DNA from: Treponema sp. UBA4326
GTDB lineage: Bacteria; Spirochaetota; Spirochaetia; Treponematales; Treponemataceae
Length of the DNA: 29,410 nucleotides
Direction of reading: 5' to 3'
NCBI GenBank assembly: GCA_002393835.1
Contig: DGTW01000208.1
Span: 1 to 29,410, forward strand
The position numbers were made by a program, and so were the translations under genes. Shown here piece after piece: positions 1-7,873 of this stretch. Every line of letters starts with the position of its first letter. Within the stretch, counting starts at the first letter, position 1. The notes below the pieces were generated by a model. That model was not told where the DNA came from and did no database searches. It saw only the letters and a list, made by a program, of their open reading frames with translations.

Positions 1-470
1 ACTTCCTTATGTGGTATGGAAACACCACAATCTTGCTTATGGCAGGAATTATGAGCATCGATGACAGCATCTTTGAAGCTGCTAAAATCGACGGTGCAAA
101 TCCTTTCCAGATTTTCGCCCGAATCACAATGCCAATGCTCATGCCGATTTTCATTTATGTCTTGATTACAAGCCTTATCGGCGGTATTCAGATGTTTGAT
201 GTGCCTCAAATTTTGACCAATGGTGAAGGAAACCCCAACCGAACCAGCATGACGCTGATTATGTACTTGAACAAGCACTTAACCAACAAGAACTACGGTA
301 TGGCTGGAGCAGTTTCAGTAATCACTTTTGCAATTACCAGCGTATTCAGCTTCAGCATCTACTCGATGACAATGAAGAAATACCAGAATATGACCGGCGG
401 CCACACTCACACTCACTCAAAGCCAAAAGCTAAGTCGCAAATCAAGGAAAGCACAGGAGGCGCAAAATGA
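1..470 (+). CDS. Sugar ABC transporter permease (MalF/UgpA type), 5' end outside window
   Basis: This is the C-terminal part of an inner-membrane permease of a binding-protein-dependent sugar importer. The reading frame is open back to the window edge (first whole codon at base 3), so the gene starts upstream. The sequence shows the EAA loop that contacts the ATPase (EAAKIDGANPFQIFARI, followed by a membrane segment), then further hydrophobic segments. The last 25 residues are a polar tail with a GGHTHTHS histidine cluster, which is unusual for this family. Its stop overlaps the start of the next permease (ATGA), with an AGGAGG ribosome site at 455-460 serving the second gene, so the two are translationally coupled and probably form the heterodimeric channel. 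The substrate cannot be read from the sequence; the neighbouring hexokinase and beta-glucanases suggest gluco-oligosaccharides (inference). Confidence 0.9.
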   Translation, partial: FLMWYGNTTILLMAGIMSIDDSIFEAAKIDGANPFQIFARITMPMLMPIFIYVLITSLIGGIQMFDVPQILTNGEGNPNRTSMTLIMYLNKHLTNKNYGMAGAVSVITFAITSVFSFSIYSMTMKKYQNMTGGHTHTHSKPKAKSQIKESTGGAK

Positions 471-1312
471 TTGACACAAAATTCACATTCCTAAGAAGGC
501 AGTTCTGCTATGTCTGTCTTTTCATCATCACAGTCGCTTCGCTTTTTCCATTTTTTGTCCTTCTCGTAAACTCAACGCGAAGCCATGCCCAAATTCAAAA
601 GGGATTCTCTGTCCTTTTCGGTACTTTTTTATTCGAGAACCTTGGCAAGCTGCTTTCTAACCCAAACATTCCGGTCGTAAAGGCCTTGTTCAACAGCGTT
701 TTCGTTTCATGTATGTCGGCACTGCTCTGCACATACTTCTCTGCAATGACTGCTTACGGAATTTACATGTACCGCTTCAAGGGCCGAACCACGGCTTTCA
801 AGGTAATTCTTGCGATTATGATGATTCCGACCCAGGTTTCTTCACTTGGTTTCATCCAGCTTCTCATCAGGATTGGCTTAATCGACACTCTCGCAGCCCT
901 TTACATTCCAGCCATTGCCTCGCCAGTAGTATTCTTCTATATGTATCAGGCAATGACGGCCTCCCTTTCCTATTCCATCGTTGAGGCCGCTCGAATTGAC
1001 GGCTGCCCGGAATTTTTGACATTCAACAAAATCGTAATTCCCCTTATGAAACCGGCAATCGCAGTTCAGGCAATTTTTGCCTTCGTAGGCTCATGGAACA
1101 ACTACTTCATTCCAGCCCTCGTCATCAACAGCAAGGCAAAAAAGACCATTCCAATTTTGATTGCCCAGCTTCGTAGCGCAGATTATCAGAAATTTGACAT
1201 GGGACAGGTTTACATTTTCATCTGTCTGGCAATCATTCCTCTGGTAATTGTCTATCTTCTGCTTTCAAGAAATATCATCCGCGGTGTTTCAGTTGGCGCG
1301 GTAAAAGAATAG
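467..1312 (+). CDS. Sugar ABC transporter permease (MalG/UgpE type)
   Basis: This 281-residue protein is a complete second permease subunit of the same importer. It has an N-terminal membrane segment (about residues 15-33), a periplasmic stretch, five further hydrophobic segments, and the EAA loop VEAARIDGCPEFLTFNKIVIP near residues 173-193, which docks to the ATPase. Length and layout match the MalG/CarbohydrateABC permease-2 group. The ATG is four bases before the end of the upstream gene and has an AGGAGG site six bases away. The gene is followed by an intrinsic terminator at 1335-1368, so it ends the transporter operon. No ATPase gene is in the window; treponemes often use a shared ATPase elsewhere (family knowledge, not seen here). 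Confidence 0.93.
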   Translation: MIDTKFTFLRRQFCYVCLFIITVASLFPFFVLLVNSTRSHAQIQKGFSVLFGTFLFENLGKLLSNPNIPVVKALFNSVFVSCMSALLCTYFSAMTAYGIYMYRFKGRTTAFKVILAIMMIPTQVSSLGFIQLLIRIGLIDTLAALYIPAIASPVVFFYMYQAMTASLSYSIVEAARIDGCPEFLTFNKIVIPLMKPAIAVQAIFAFVGSWNNYFIPALVINSKAKKTIPILIAQLRSADYQKFDMGQVYIFICLAIIPLVIVYLLLSRNIIRGVSVGAVKE

Positions 1313-1334
1313 AAAGCAAAACAAAGTAATTCAA

Positions 1335-1368
1335 CCCCGAAAAATTGAAATTTTTCGGGGTTTCTTTT
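1335..1368 (+). terminator. Intrinsic terminator after the permease operon
   Basis: A perfect 12-bp inverted repeat (CCCCGAAAAATT / AATTTTTCGGGG, 1335-1346 and 1349-1360) with a very short loop is followed by TTTCTTTT. It lies 22 bases after the permease stop codon. Confidence 0.9.
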
Positions 1369-1373
1369 AAAAT
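1345..1373 (+). promoter_or_regulatory. Candidate hexokinase promoter embedded in the terminator
   Basis: TTGAAA (1345-1350), a 17-base spacer and TAAAAT (1368-1373) form a good sigma-70-type promoter. The -35 box sits in the loop of the preceding terminator and the spacer covers its right arm. The predicted start near 1380 leaves a leader of about 11 bases containing AAGG-TAGG before the ATG at 1391. Confidence 0.5.
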
Positions 1374-1390
1374 AAGGCAAGGTAGGAAAA

Positions 1391-2656
1391 ATGAAAGACA
1401 CTGTCAAAAACTTTTTGAATGAACACGGCTTCTACACTGACTTGAACTTAGGCGAACTTACGGAATCAATCCGCAATGACATGATAAACCGCTATCTGGG
1501 AAAAGAATCCTACCAGGATATGATTCCAACCTACATAGACCCAAGCTCCATCAAACTTCGGGAAAAAACAGTCATCGTAATTGATGCGGGCGGCACGAAT
1601 TTCCGCTCTTCCCTCGTCAAATTCGCAAAAGACGGCAAGGCTTCTGTTTCCGACTTCGAGAAAACAAGAATGCCGGGAACTGAAGGAGAGCTTACTAAAT
1701 CAGAATTCTTCGGCAAGATTGCAAAAAACATCGAGAGATTCAAGGGCAAATGCAATGAAATCTGCTTCTGTTTTTCCTATGCCATGACCATTACAGAAAA
1801 TCATGACGGAATCCTCACGAATTTCTCTAAGGAAGTGAAGGCACCCCAAGTCGTCGGAAGCTATATAGGCCTGGAACTGAAAAAAGCCTTGGCTGAACAG
1901 GGCTGGAGCAAAGATTTAAAAATAATCCTGCTCAACGACACAGTTTCTGCCCTTTTGGCCGGTGTAAGCGAAAAAAATTACTCTTCCTACATAGGCTTTA
2001 TTTTGGGAACGGGGCTTAATGCGGCCTTCCTTCAGCCAGAAAGCAAAGAATTTGAGCTTAAAAAGCAAATCGTGGTCTGTGAAAGTGCAAAATTCGGCGG
2101 CTTCAAAAACTCAGACTTCGACATTCTTCTCGATGACAAAAGCGTAAAGCCAGGCTCAGCCCCATACGAAAAACTCTGTTCAGGAGCCTATATGGGAACT
2201 CTGGCACTGGAGACAATTCACATGGCCTCTAAAGAAGGCATTTTCTCCGATGAATTCAGCAAGGAAATCACCCTCAAGGACACCCTTTCCCTCATTGAAG
2301 TAAACCTCTTCCTCCAGAATTACCAGAATGGCGAAAAAAACGACAATTTCAAAGGAGCGACAGAAGAAGACATGGAAACTCTATTTGAAATTTTTGATGC
2401 CCTTGTAAACCGTATGGCTCAACTAGCCGCATGTGTACTCGCCGCCTGCATTCTTCAGTGCGGGGAAGGAAAAGAGCCAGAAAAACCGGTCTGCGTGGCC
2501 TGTAACGGAACGAGCTTCTTCAAGACCTACAAGGTCATTGACCGCACAAAGGAATACCTTGAGCTCATTCTTCAGGGAAAAGACCTGCACTACGAAATCT
2601 TAGCTGACGAAGCCGACATCACTCGGGGAACGGCAATGGCAGCCTTCACCATTTAG
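1391..2656 (+). CDS. Hexokinase
   Basis: The 421-residue protein matches the eukaryote-like hexokinase family that phosphorylates glucose and other hexoses with ATP in the cytoplasm. Visible motifs: the phosphate-1 loop VIDAGGTNFR (residues 63-72), the sugar-binding and catalytic-base segment LLNDTVSALL with Asp183, the phosphate-2 loop GFILGTGLNAAF (202-213), and an adenosine motif CNGTSFF near residue 373. This single-domain length (about 420-440) is the form known from treponemes. The ATG follows AAGGTAGGAAAA. The gene lies between a sugar importer and convergent beta-glucanases, so it probably commits the imported glucose to glycolysis. Fifteen bases separate its stop from the convergent GH5 gene, with no obvious terminator between them. 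Confidence 0.92.
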   Translation: MKDTVKNFLNEHGFYTDLNLGELTESIRNDMINRYLGKESYQDMIPTYIDPSSIKLREKTVIVIDAGGTNFRSSLVKFAKDGKASVSDFEKTRMPGTEGELTKSEFFGKIAKNIERFKGKCNEICFCFSYAMTITENHDGILTNFSKEVKAPQVVGSYIGLELKKALAEQGWSKDLKIILLNDTVSALLAGVSEKNYSSYIGFILGTGLNAAFLQPESKEFELKKQIVVCESAKFGGFKNSDFDILLDDKSVKPGSAPYEKLCSGAYMGTLALETIHMASKEGIFSDEFSKEITLKDTLSLIEVNLFLQNYQNGEKNDNFKGATEEDMETLFEIFDALVNRMAQLAACVLAACILQCGEGKEPEKPVCVACNGTSFFKTYKVIDRTKEYLELILQGKDLHYEILADEADITRGTAMAAFTI

Positions 2657-2671
2657 GGCTTTTACATAAAG

Positions 2672-3844
2672 TTACCTGGTGATTACACTGATTATTTCAG
2701 GGAAGTACCAGCTCAAATTATTTCTATTAAAGTAGCCGTGGCGCTCCCCAGGGTCATTGCTTCTTTGATTATCAAGCGTCGTCGCCATATTATCCCAGAG
2801 GAAAACAGGAATACCCAAGGCTTTGGCTTTTCCAAAGTAATATTCGGCCCACTTTTTTCGCTCGGTAGTGTTGCCCTTGTCGCTGGCACTGGCCTCCCCG
2901 ATTACGACCCGGATTCCTTTTGAGGTATAAGCCGAGCTGATTGAAGAAAAAAGCCAGTCAATTGAACCTCTTTGCGACAAGCCGAATGATGTAACGGACA
3001 TGTCCTTCATGCAGAACTCATAAGGCGTGTAGGCATGAAGGGAAACAATCAGCTTTCCACTTGCGCTGTCACTTGGGAGCGCCCAGCCTTCCGTCATGCT
3101 GGGGCTTGCGGCATAAGGAGGAACCATCACATAGCGGGTAGCGTTTTTGCCTCCGCTTTTGCGGATTTCATCAAGGGCAGCTTTTTCGTAGTCCATGATG
3201 ATTTTATTTGCATTCCCGACATTTGCTCCGCTTCCGTTCCATTCGTAGGCTGTTCCGACCGCTCGTGGCTCGTTCAAAAGCTCAAAGACAAGCCTTTCGT
3301 CATATTCTCTGAAAGCCTCTGCGACCTGTCTCCAAACAGCTCTAATATAATTAAGAGAAGTAATTTTCAACTGTGAAGACGAACTAGCCGGGACACAAAA
3401 GCCGTAGGTCGAGGTCATCTGGCTTTCGCTGAGATTATCATGGTGAATGTTGATGATGACTTTAAGCCCGGCCTCTAAAGACCAGTCAACGACAGTCTTT
3501 ACCCGGGCCATCCAGGCAGAATCAATCGTGTAATTCGTGCCTTCCGTGATGTGGTTATGCCAACTTACAGGAAGCCGGATTGACTTAAATCCTCTTTCGG
3601 CCACAGCCCTTATCATGGCCTGGCTTGTCTCAGGCATTCCCCAGCTTTTCTCGGTGGAAAGACCTTTGTTCGACTTGTCGCCTGTAGAGTTTGCATCCAG
3701 TGTGTTGCCGAGATTCCAGCCGTTCGAGAGCGAAGAGATAAGCGCCGCTCCATTAAAATCATTCTCCATTTCATCGTCTTCCTCACCATTGCCACAAGAT
3801 GAAAGTATGAGCACGGAGAGCATAATCAGTAAAAGTCGTTTCAC
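2672..3844 (-). CDS. GH5 endoglucanase/cellulase, lipoprotein
   Basis: This is a glycoside hydrolase family 5 enzyme that cleaves beta-1,4-glucan or related backbones, probably anchored to a membrane by a lipid. I place the start at the GTG at 3844: AAAGGAA lies just upstream and the protein then begins with a lipoprotein signal ending in LILSSC (Cys17); the longer open frame would add 33 residues translated from a terminator hairpin. Family marks in the 390-residue product: GWNLGNTLDA (42-51), the acid/base LLNEPR (Glu192), HAY (270-272) and the nucleophile in VVIGEA (Glu317), plus VFLWDN near the end. The motif set resembles subfamily 4. No binding module is attached. The gene is downstream of the GH16 gene but separated by a terminator. 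Confidence 0.9.
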   Translation of the reverse strand: MKRLLLIMLSVLILSSCGNGEEDDEMENDFNGAALISSLSNGWNLGNTLDANSTGDKSNKGLSTEKSWGMPETSQAMIRAVAERGFKSIRLPVSWHNHITEGTNYTIDSAWMARVKTVVDWSLEAGLKVIINIHHDNLSESQMTSTYGFCVPASSSSQLKITSLNYIRAVWRQVAEAFREYDERLVFELLNEPRAVGTAYEWNGSGANVGNANKIIMDYEKAALDEIRKSGGKNATRYVMVPPYAASPSMTEGWALPSDSASGKLIVSLHAYTPYEFCMKDMSVTSFGLSQRGSIDWLFSSISSAYTSKGIRVVIGEASASDKGNTTERKKWAEYYFGKAKALGIPVFLWDNMATTLDNQRSNDPGERHGYFNRNNLSWYFPEIISVITR

Positions 3845-3868
3845 TTCAGTTCCTTTAGATTGACATTC

Positions 3869-3917
3869 AAAAAAAGCTCCGCCGGTCAAATGTATCAGGC
3901 ACTGACTGACGGAGCTT
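3869..3917 (-). terminator. Intrinsic terminator between GH16 and GH5 genes
   Basis: On the minus strand a 15-position stem (3903-3917 with 3874-3888, one mismatch and one wobble) is followed by seven T. It ends GH16 transcription 39 bases past its stop codon. Only about 25 bases remain before the GH5 start, so GH5 must use read-through or a promoter overlapping this hairpin. Confidence 0.88.
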
Positions 3918-3955
3918 GCAGAAATTATCGCCATTTCAATCAAGAAGAGGCAATG

Positions 3956-6241
3956 TTATTTTTTCTGAACTTCCTCAACGACAATCGAGTCAATCGTGAT
4001 GGTATGGCTCTGCGTGATGATTTTGTCAGAGACGGCTCCCATTGAAATCGTAAAGATAACATTGGGGTCGCTGTCCATACCCATTGAGAAGTTCCAGCTG
4101 TAATCCTTCATTTCAGGACCAACGGGGAATTTCAGGGTGTTTGAATAAGGATACCAGTTGTCGTCCTTTGAGCCGTCTCGCTGCAGGGCCAGCATGATTG
4201 TCCTTTCGAGGGTTGACTTAGCTTTCAGGCTGATTTTGTAGGCCTTGCCTTTTTCCAGCAGACAGCCGTTCTGTTTGAGCTGAATCATCCAGTCCAGGTT
4301 GCCCGTGTTGTCAATCTGAACCTCAACTGCTTTTTTGTTCTTATCGCCGGTAACCTGACATGAGGCGCTGGCATTCTGATGGGCATAAAGTTCCCAGCCA
4401 GTCATATCCCGCTCAAAGTCTCCGTTCATTACGACTTTGTTTTCTTTTACGAAAATGTTATCAACGAAAATTGTAGCCCCATCGCTTCCAACCATAAGGG
4501 CAAAGTCAATTTCCTTATCAGAATCCGGGGTGTATGCCCATTCAAAGTGACCAGGAATAACGGCCTTTGTTTTTGGGTCGGTCTTGCCAGGCATGAGGCG
4601 GACTTTCTGCTCAATGTCACCGTATTTCAAATTCACGAAAGTCGTTTTTGTTGAATAGCCGTCAAACTTCACGACATAGTGCATTCCTTTCTCAAGCTTG
4701 ATTCCAGTCTGTCTGATAGTGACATCCTCAGGCTTTGCTTTCTTTGGTGAAACAATCTTCAACATTCTTGCCCTGTCTTTAGTGACTGAAATTTCAGCGC
4801 CTGCCTTGTTGTCGATTTCCCAGCTACCCAAACGAGCCTTTCCTTCCTGAAACTGACCGTTCATAATGTAGTTTCCGTCCGGGAGGCAGTTTTTTCCCAT
4901 GCTCAAATCAATTTCGCCGATTTTTTCCAGTCGCACATTTGAGATATGGATTGCGGCCGTTGAGCCCTGGGCACCACAGTTGTACTCAATTCGACATTCG
5001 GGATCAGAATCAGCCATCATATTGAATTCATAGCTGAAATGCTGTTTTTTGGGAGTAAGTTTGACCTTTACATCTCCGAAACGCCTCTCATAGCTGTTGT
5101 TTGGAGCTGAAATGCCGGTAATCATCGTGCGCTCCTCATCAGCAGAAGCGTCAAATGAATAACGGTAGGTGTAGCCCTGATTGAGCGGAACTTTTGCCTG
5201 AACATACTGAACTGAATATTCAAGTGAGCCGGCATTGCTTGACTTAATAGTGTGATTGCTGCCGTCCGTGTCTACAGAACCAGCTCCGCCGCCAGCCGTA
5301 AGGAATTCCCAGGCATCTTTTCTCTGAGAAACCATGTTGCCTGAAGCGTCAGTTTTTGCAACGACAGGAGCCTTAGCCGGCTTGTCAACATCCTCATTGT
5401 ATTCTTTTTTCTGGTAGATTTTGACATAATCCACATACATTTTGGCATCATCTTTTTTAGGGTCAAAATCAGTAGTATCATCTGGATATCCGACCCAAGA
5501 GCCGCCAACCGCAACATTGAGAATCACATAGAAAGGCTGGTCAAAAGGTGCCGGATAGCTCTGCTCGGCAAAACCAGGTCTCTTTGTAAACCAGTCATTT
5601 GCAGTCTTGTAATTTACACCGTCGCAATACCAGCGGATTTCACCAGGCTCCCACTCAACTGCAAAAGTGTGGAATTCATCGGCAAAATTACCGCTTGCAA
5701 GGGTTTGCGTTCCCTGAACCATGGCATGTGGCTCACCAAAGTGGAGGGTTCCGTACAGTTTCGTCACATCGTCACCAAGAACCTCCATGATGTCAATCTC
5801 GCCACATTTCGGCCACTGACCGTAATAGCTCTCGTCATCGGGCATCATCCAGAAGGCAGGCAAAAATCCCTTTCCTTTTGGAACTCGAAGACGGGCTTCA
5901 AAACGGCCGTAAGTGTAAGCATGTTTTCCCTGAGTATTGATTCGGCCTGAAGAATAATGCACGGTTCCGTCTTTCTTTTCTTCTTTTATAGCCTGAATTA
6001 CGAGACAGCCGTCTTTCAGATAAGTGTTTTTCTTTGAGTCATCATAACGCTGAAGTTCCGCATTGACCCAGCCCGGCTCATGGAATTCATAGTTCCAGTC
6101 CTTTGTATTGAGCTTCTTTCCGTTGAAGTCTTCCTGCCAAACCAAGTCTTTTTCAGTGTACTCGGATGGTTTTCCCTGAGCAAAGGCAGTGGCAGCAGCA
6201 AATGCCAGAGAAGAAGCAAGCAAAATTTTAGCCATCTTCAT
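3956..6241 (-). CDS. Secreted GH16 beta-glucanase (laminarinase-like) with three CBM4/9-like modules
   Basis: This 761-residue enzyme should hydrolyse beta-1,3 or mixed-linkage beta-glucan outside the cytoplasm. I chose the ATG at 6241 because GAGGAA (6246-6251) is correctly spaced for it; a GTG 12 bases upstream would overlap that site. A signal peptide ends at about residue 22 (AFA-Q). The GH16 jelly roll spans about 30-285, with the catalytic motif GEIDIME (Glu148, Asp150, Glu153), YGRFEARLRVP and a C-terminal MYVDYVKIYQ strand. Three beta-sandwich modules of roughly 145 residues follow (about 300-440, 450-600 and 605-761), the later two opening with the NGxFExGxxGW-type start typical of CBM_4_9. 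Length is large for GH16 because of the modules. A terminator follows the gene. Confidence 0.93.
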   Translation of the reverse strand: MKMAKILLASSLAFAAATAFAQGKPSEYTEKDLVWQEDFNGKKLNTKDWNYEFHEPGWVNAELQRYDDSKKNTYLKDGCLVIQAIKEEKKDGTVHYSSGRINTQGKHAYTYGRFEARLRVPKGKGFLPAFWMMPDDESYYGQWPKCGEIDIMEVLGDDVTKLYGTLHFGEPHAMVQGTQTLASGNFADEFHTFAVEWEPGEIRWYCDGVNYKTANDWFTKRPGFAEQSYPAPFDQPFYVILNVAVGGSWVGYPDDTTDFDPKKDDAKMYVDYVKIYQKKEYNEDVDKPAKAPVVAKTDASGNMVSQRKDAWEFLTAGGGAGSVDTDGSNHTIKSSNAGSLEYSVQYVQAKVPLNQGYTYRYSFDASADEERTMITGISAPNNSYERRFGDVKVKLTPKKQHFSYEFNMMADSDPECRIEYNCGAQGSTAAIHISNVRLEKIGEIDLSMGKNCLPDGNYIMNGQFQEGKARLGSWEIDNKAGAEISVTKDRARMLKIVSPKKAKPEDVTIRQTGIKLEKGMHYVVKFDGYSTKTTFVNLKYGDIEQKVRLMPGKTDPKTKAVIPGHFEWAYTPDSDKEIDFALMVGSDGATIFVDNIFVKENKVVMNGDFERDMTGWELYAHQNASASCQVTGDKNKKAVEVQIDNTGNLDWMIQLKQNGCLLEKGKAYKISLKAKSTLERTIMLALQRDGSKDDNWYPYSNTLKFPVGPEMKDYSWNFSMGMDSDPNVIFTISMGAVSDKIITQSHTITIDSIVVEEVQKK

Positions 6242-6298
6242 ATTATTCCTCACTTTTTCAGTTTTATAGTCTAATTTTAAATGAGATTCGCCATAACT

Positions 6299-6670
6299 CT
6301 ATCGATTTTTTGCAGAAAATATCAAAATGGAGCAGAAACTTTCCGGCATAAAATTCGGCATAAAAAAATCCTCTACCATAAGCCATTCAAGTATTTTGGA
6401 TAAGACAAGAGCGATATGAGGTTGAATTGTCGTTGCAAAAAGTTCCCGAGTCTGGAAACTGTAATCACCAGCGCTGTCAGCCCCTTTTGCTTTGAGCAGA
6501 CCAAAAAACCATTCAATAGATTCTTTCTCGGAAGTGTATCCTGAAACTGGGAAATAAGGCGCAACATAAGTTACAACATCAGCACCAAAGACAAAATTGA
6601 ACACATTTTGAAACGGCTGGGCATGATCCTCAGTCAAACTTCTCGGACTTCCAAAAGTGTAAACAATCGA
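6299..6670 (-). pseudogene. Remnant of a class-3 lipase-like protein (C-terminal part)
   Basis: An open minus-strand frame encodes VYTFGSPRSL, then FNFVFGADVVTYVAP and a C-terminal region. This is the pattern of Lipase_3 proteins after the nucleophile: the YTFGSP strand, then the Asp-bearing loop that precedes a proline-rich turn. The upstream half, with the GxSxG serine, is missing: the sequence before VYTFGSP is low-complexity and AT-rich and runs into the start of the transposase gene on the other strand. I see no plausible start codon with a ribosome site. It is best read as a 3' fragment left after a rearrangement next to the mobile element. The bases 6254-6298 and 6671-6824 hold nothing else recognisable. 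Confidence 0.5.
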
Positions 6671-6824
6671 TTTTATTTTCAGTTTATATAACGTTATTTT
6701 TAAGATTATCACTTTTTTCAAAGAATTTTCGCCCATTGTTGCCGAAATTGCATTTTTAAAACCAATAAATATACAGAAAAAAGTGAAAAGACTTTCTTCG
6801 AAATGAAACACACAGGAGAAAATT

Positions 6825-7737
6825 ATGGCAAGAAGACCGAAAAGAATTTACAAGGACACGCTATTCCGAACGATTTACAGCGGAAAGGATGAGCGCAGCA
6901 AACGATGGCTTTTATCACTCTACAATGCACTGACTGGCAAAAATTACACGGACACATCTCTCTTGGAGATTACGACGCTTGAAGATGTATCGAACAAAAA
7001 TTACATCCTGTAATTTTTGATTCGTACGAGAATTTTTGTACCAAAAATTCTCTCCTCCCCCTAACGCCACATCCATGTGGCGCATTTCTTTCAAACAACA
7101 GTATAGATTGTTACGGGGGCTGATGTATTTTTCAAAACTTTATCAAAAGGAAATCGAGAAGCACGATGCCGACATTTACGGAAAAACTCTCGTAAAAATT
7201 CCGTCACCACGGTTCATTGTGTTTTATAACGGAAATGAAGAACAGGAGGATATCGTAAAATATAAGCTTTCAGATGCGTTCGAAATTCCAGATGATTCCG
7301 GCGAGTTCGAGTGGACCGCCACAGTAATCAATATCAATAAAAATCATAACGAAGAACTTCAAAAAAAGTGCGAGTCGTTGTATCATTATTGTGTGTTCGT
7401 TAACCGGGTAAAGGAAAATCTAAAAAACAATTTGTCCTTATCCGAGGCAGTGAACGAAGCGGTGGATTTTGCAATCAGCAGCAAATTTCTAGACGGATTT
7501 TTCAAGGAACAGCGAGGTGCGATTATGGGAGATATTTTGACAGAATTTGACCAGGAAGCGTATGACCGCCACAGAAGAGCTGAAGGAGCCCGCGACGCAA
7601 AACTTGAAAACGCAAAGAACTTTCTTAAACTTGGTGTCGCCATTGAGACTGTCGCGAAAGGTTGTTCTCTGCCACTGGAGCAGGTGCTTGCGCTTAAAGA
7701 AGAGCTTTCTCCCGCCACCGTAACAAGCAATTCATAA
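6825..7737 (+). pseudogene. PD-(D/E)XK family transposase (Rpn/PDDEXK_2-like), interrupted
   Basis: Two pieces of one gene are visible. The first (6825-7013) encodes KDTLFRTIYSGKDERSKRW and LLEITTLEDV, the family's N-terminus; the second (about 7110-7737) resumes at RGLMYFSKLYQKEIE and continues with FIVFYNG and a C-terminal tail of the EFDQEAYDRHRRAEGARDA type, ending in a helix-turn-helix-like AKNFLKLGVAIETVAKGC. Between them the stretch that normally carries the catalytic Asp and Glu-x-Lys-like core (roughly 30 residues) is absent. In its place is a block of three hairpins (6996-7082) with stop codons. Both pieces are in the same relative order and orientation, so this is one broken element. 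A good ribosome site (CAGGAG) precedes 6825. The protein should be inactive. Confidence 0.82.
6996..7082. repeat. Block of three perfect hairpins inside the transposase
   Basis: Three perfect inverted repeats stand in tandem: 6996-7018 (10-bp arms AAAAATTACA, loop TCC), 7028-7052 (11-bp arms GAGAATTTTTG, loop TAC) and 7065-7082 (8-bp arms CGCCACAT, loop CC). An 8-bp palindrome TCGTACGA (7022-7029) sits between the first two. The block replaces the transposase core, so it looks like an inserted, mobile palindromic element rather than a terminator. Confidence 0.7.
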
Positions 7738-7751
7738 CTTTACCCACACAC

Positions 7752-7800
7752 AAAAAAAAACACCCACCGGCTTTGAGGTTAGATTGCTTGCCAGTGGGTG
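7752..7800 (-). terminator. Intrinsic terminator of the barrel/lipoprotein operon
   Basis: On the minus strand an 11-bp stem (7790-7800 with 7761-7771, one G-U pair) is followed by nine T. It lies about 75 bases past the lipoprotein stop and just after the convergent transposase remnant. Confidence 0.88.
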
Positions 7801-7873
7801 CAAAGGCTAGGCTTTTTTGATTTGTCGGGAAGGCATAGTTTTTGCAAACGATGCGGATTCCGGCAATTTTTGT

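Noticed and set aside
3845..3943. N-terminal extension of the GH5 protein from an upstream ATG
   Set aside because: It would translate the GH16 terminator and bury the lipoprotein signal; the GTG at 3844 has a good ribosome site and starts the signal peptide.
6242..6253. GTG start at 6253 for the GH16 gene
   Set aside because: The GTG overlaps the GAGGAA ribosome site that is correctly spaced for the ATG at 6241.
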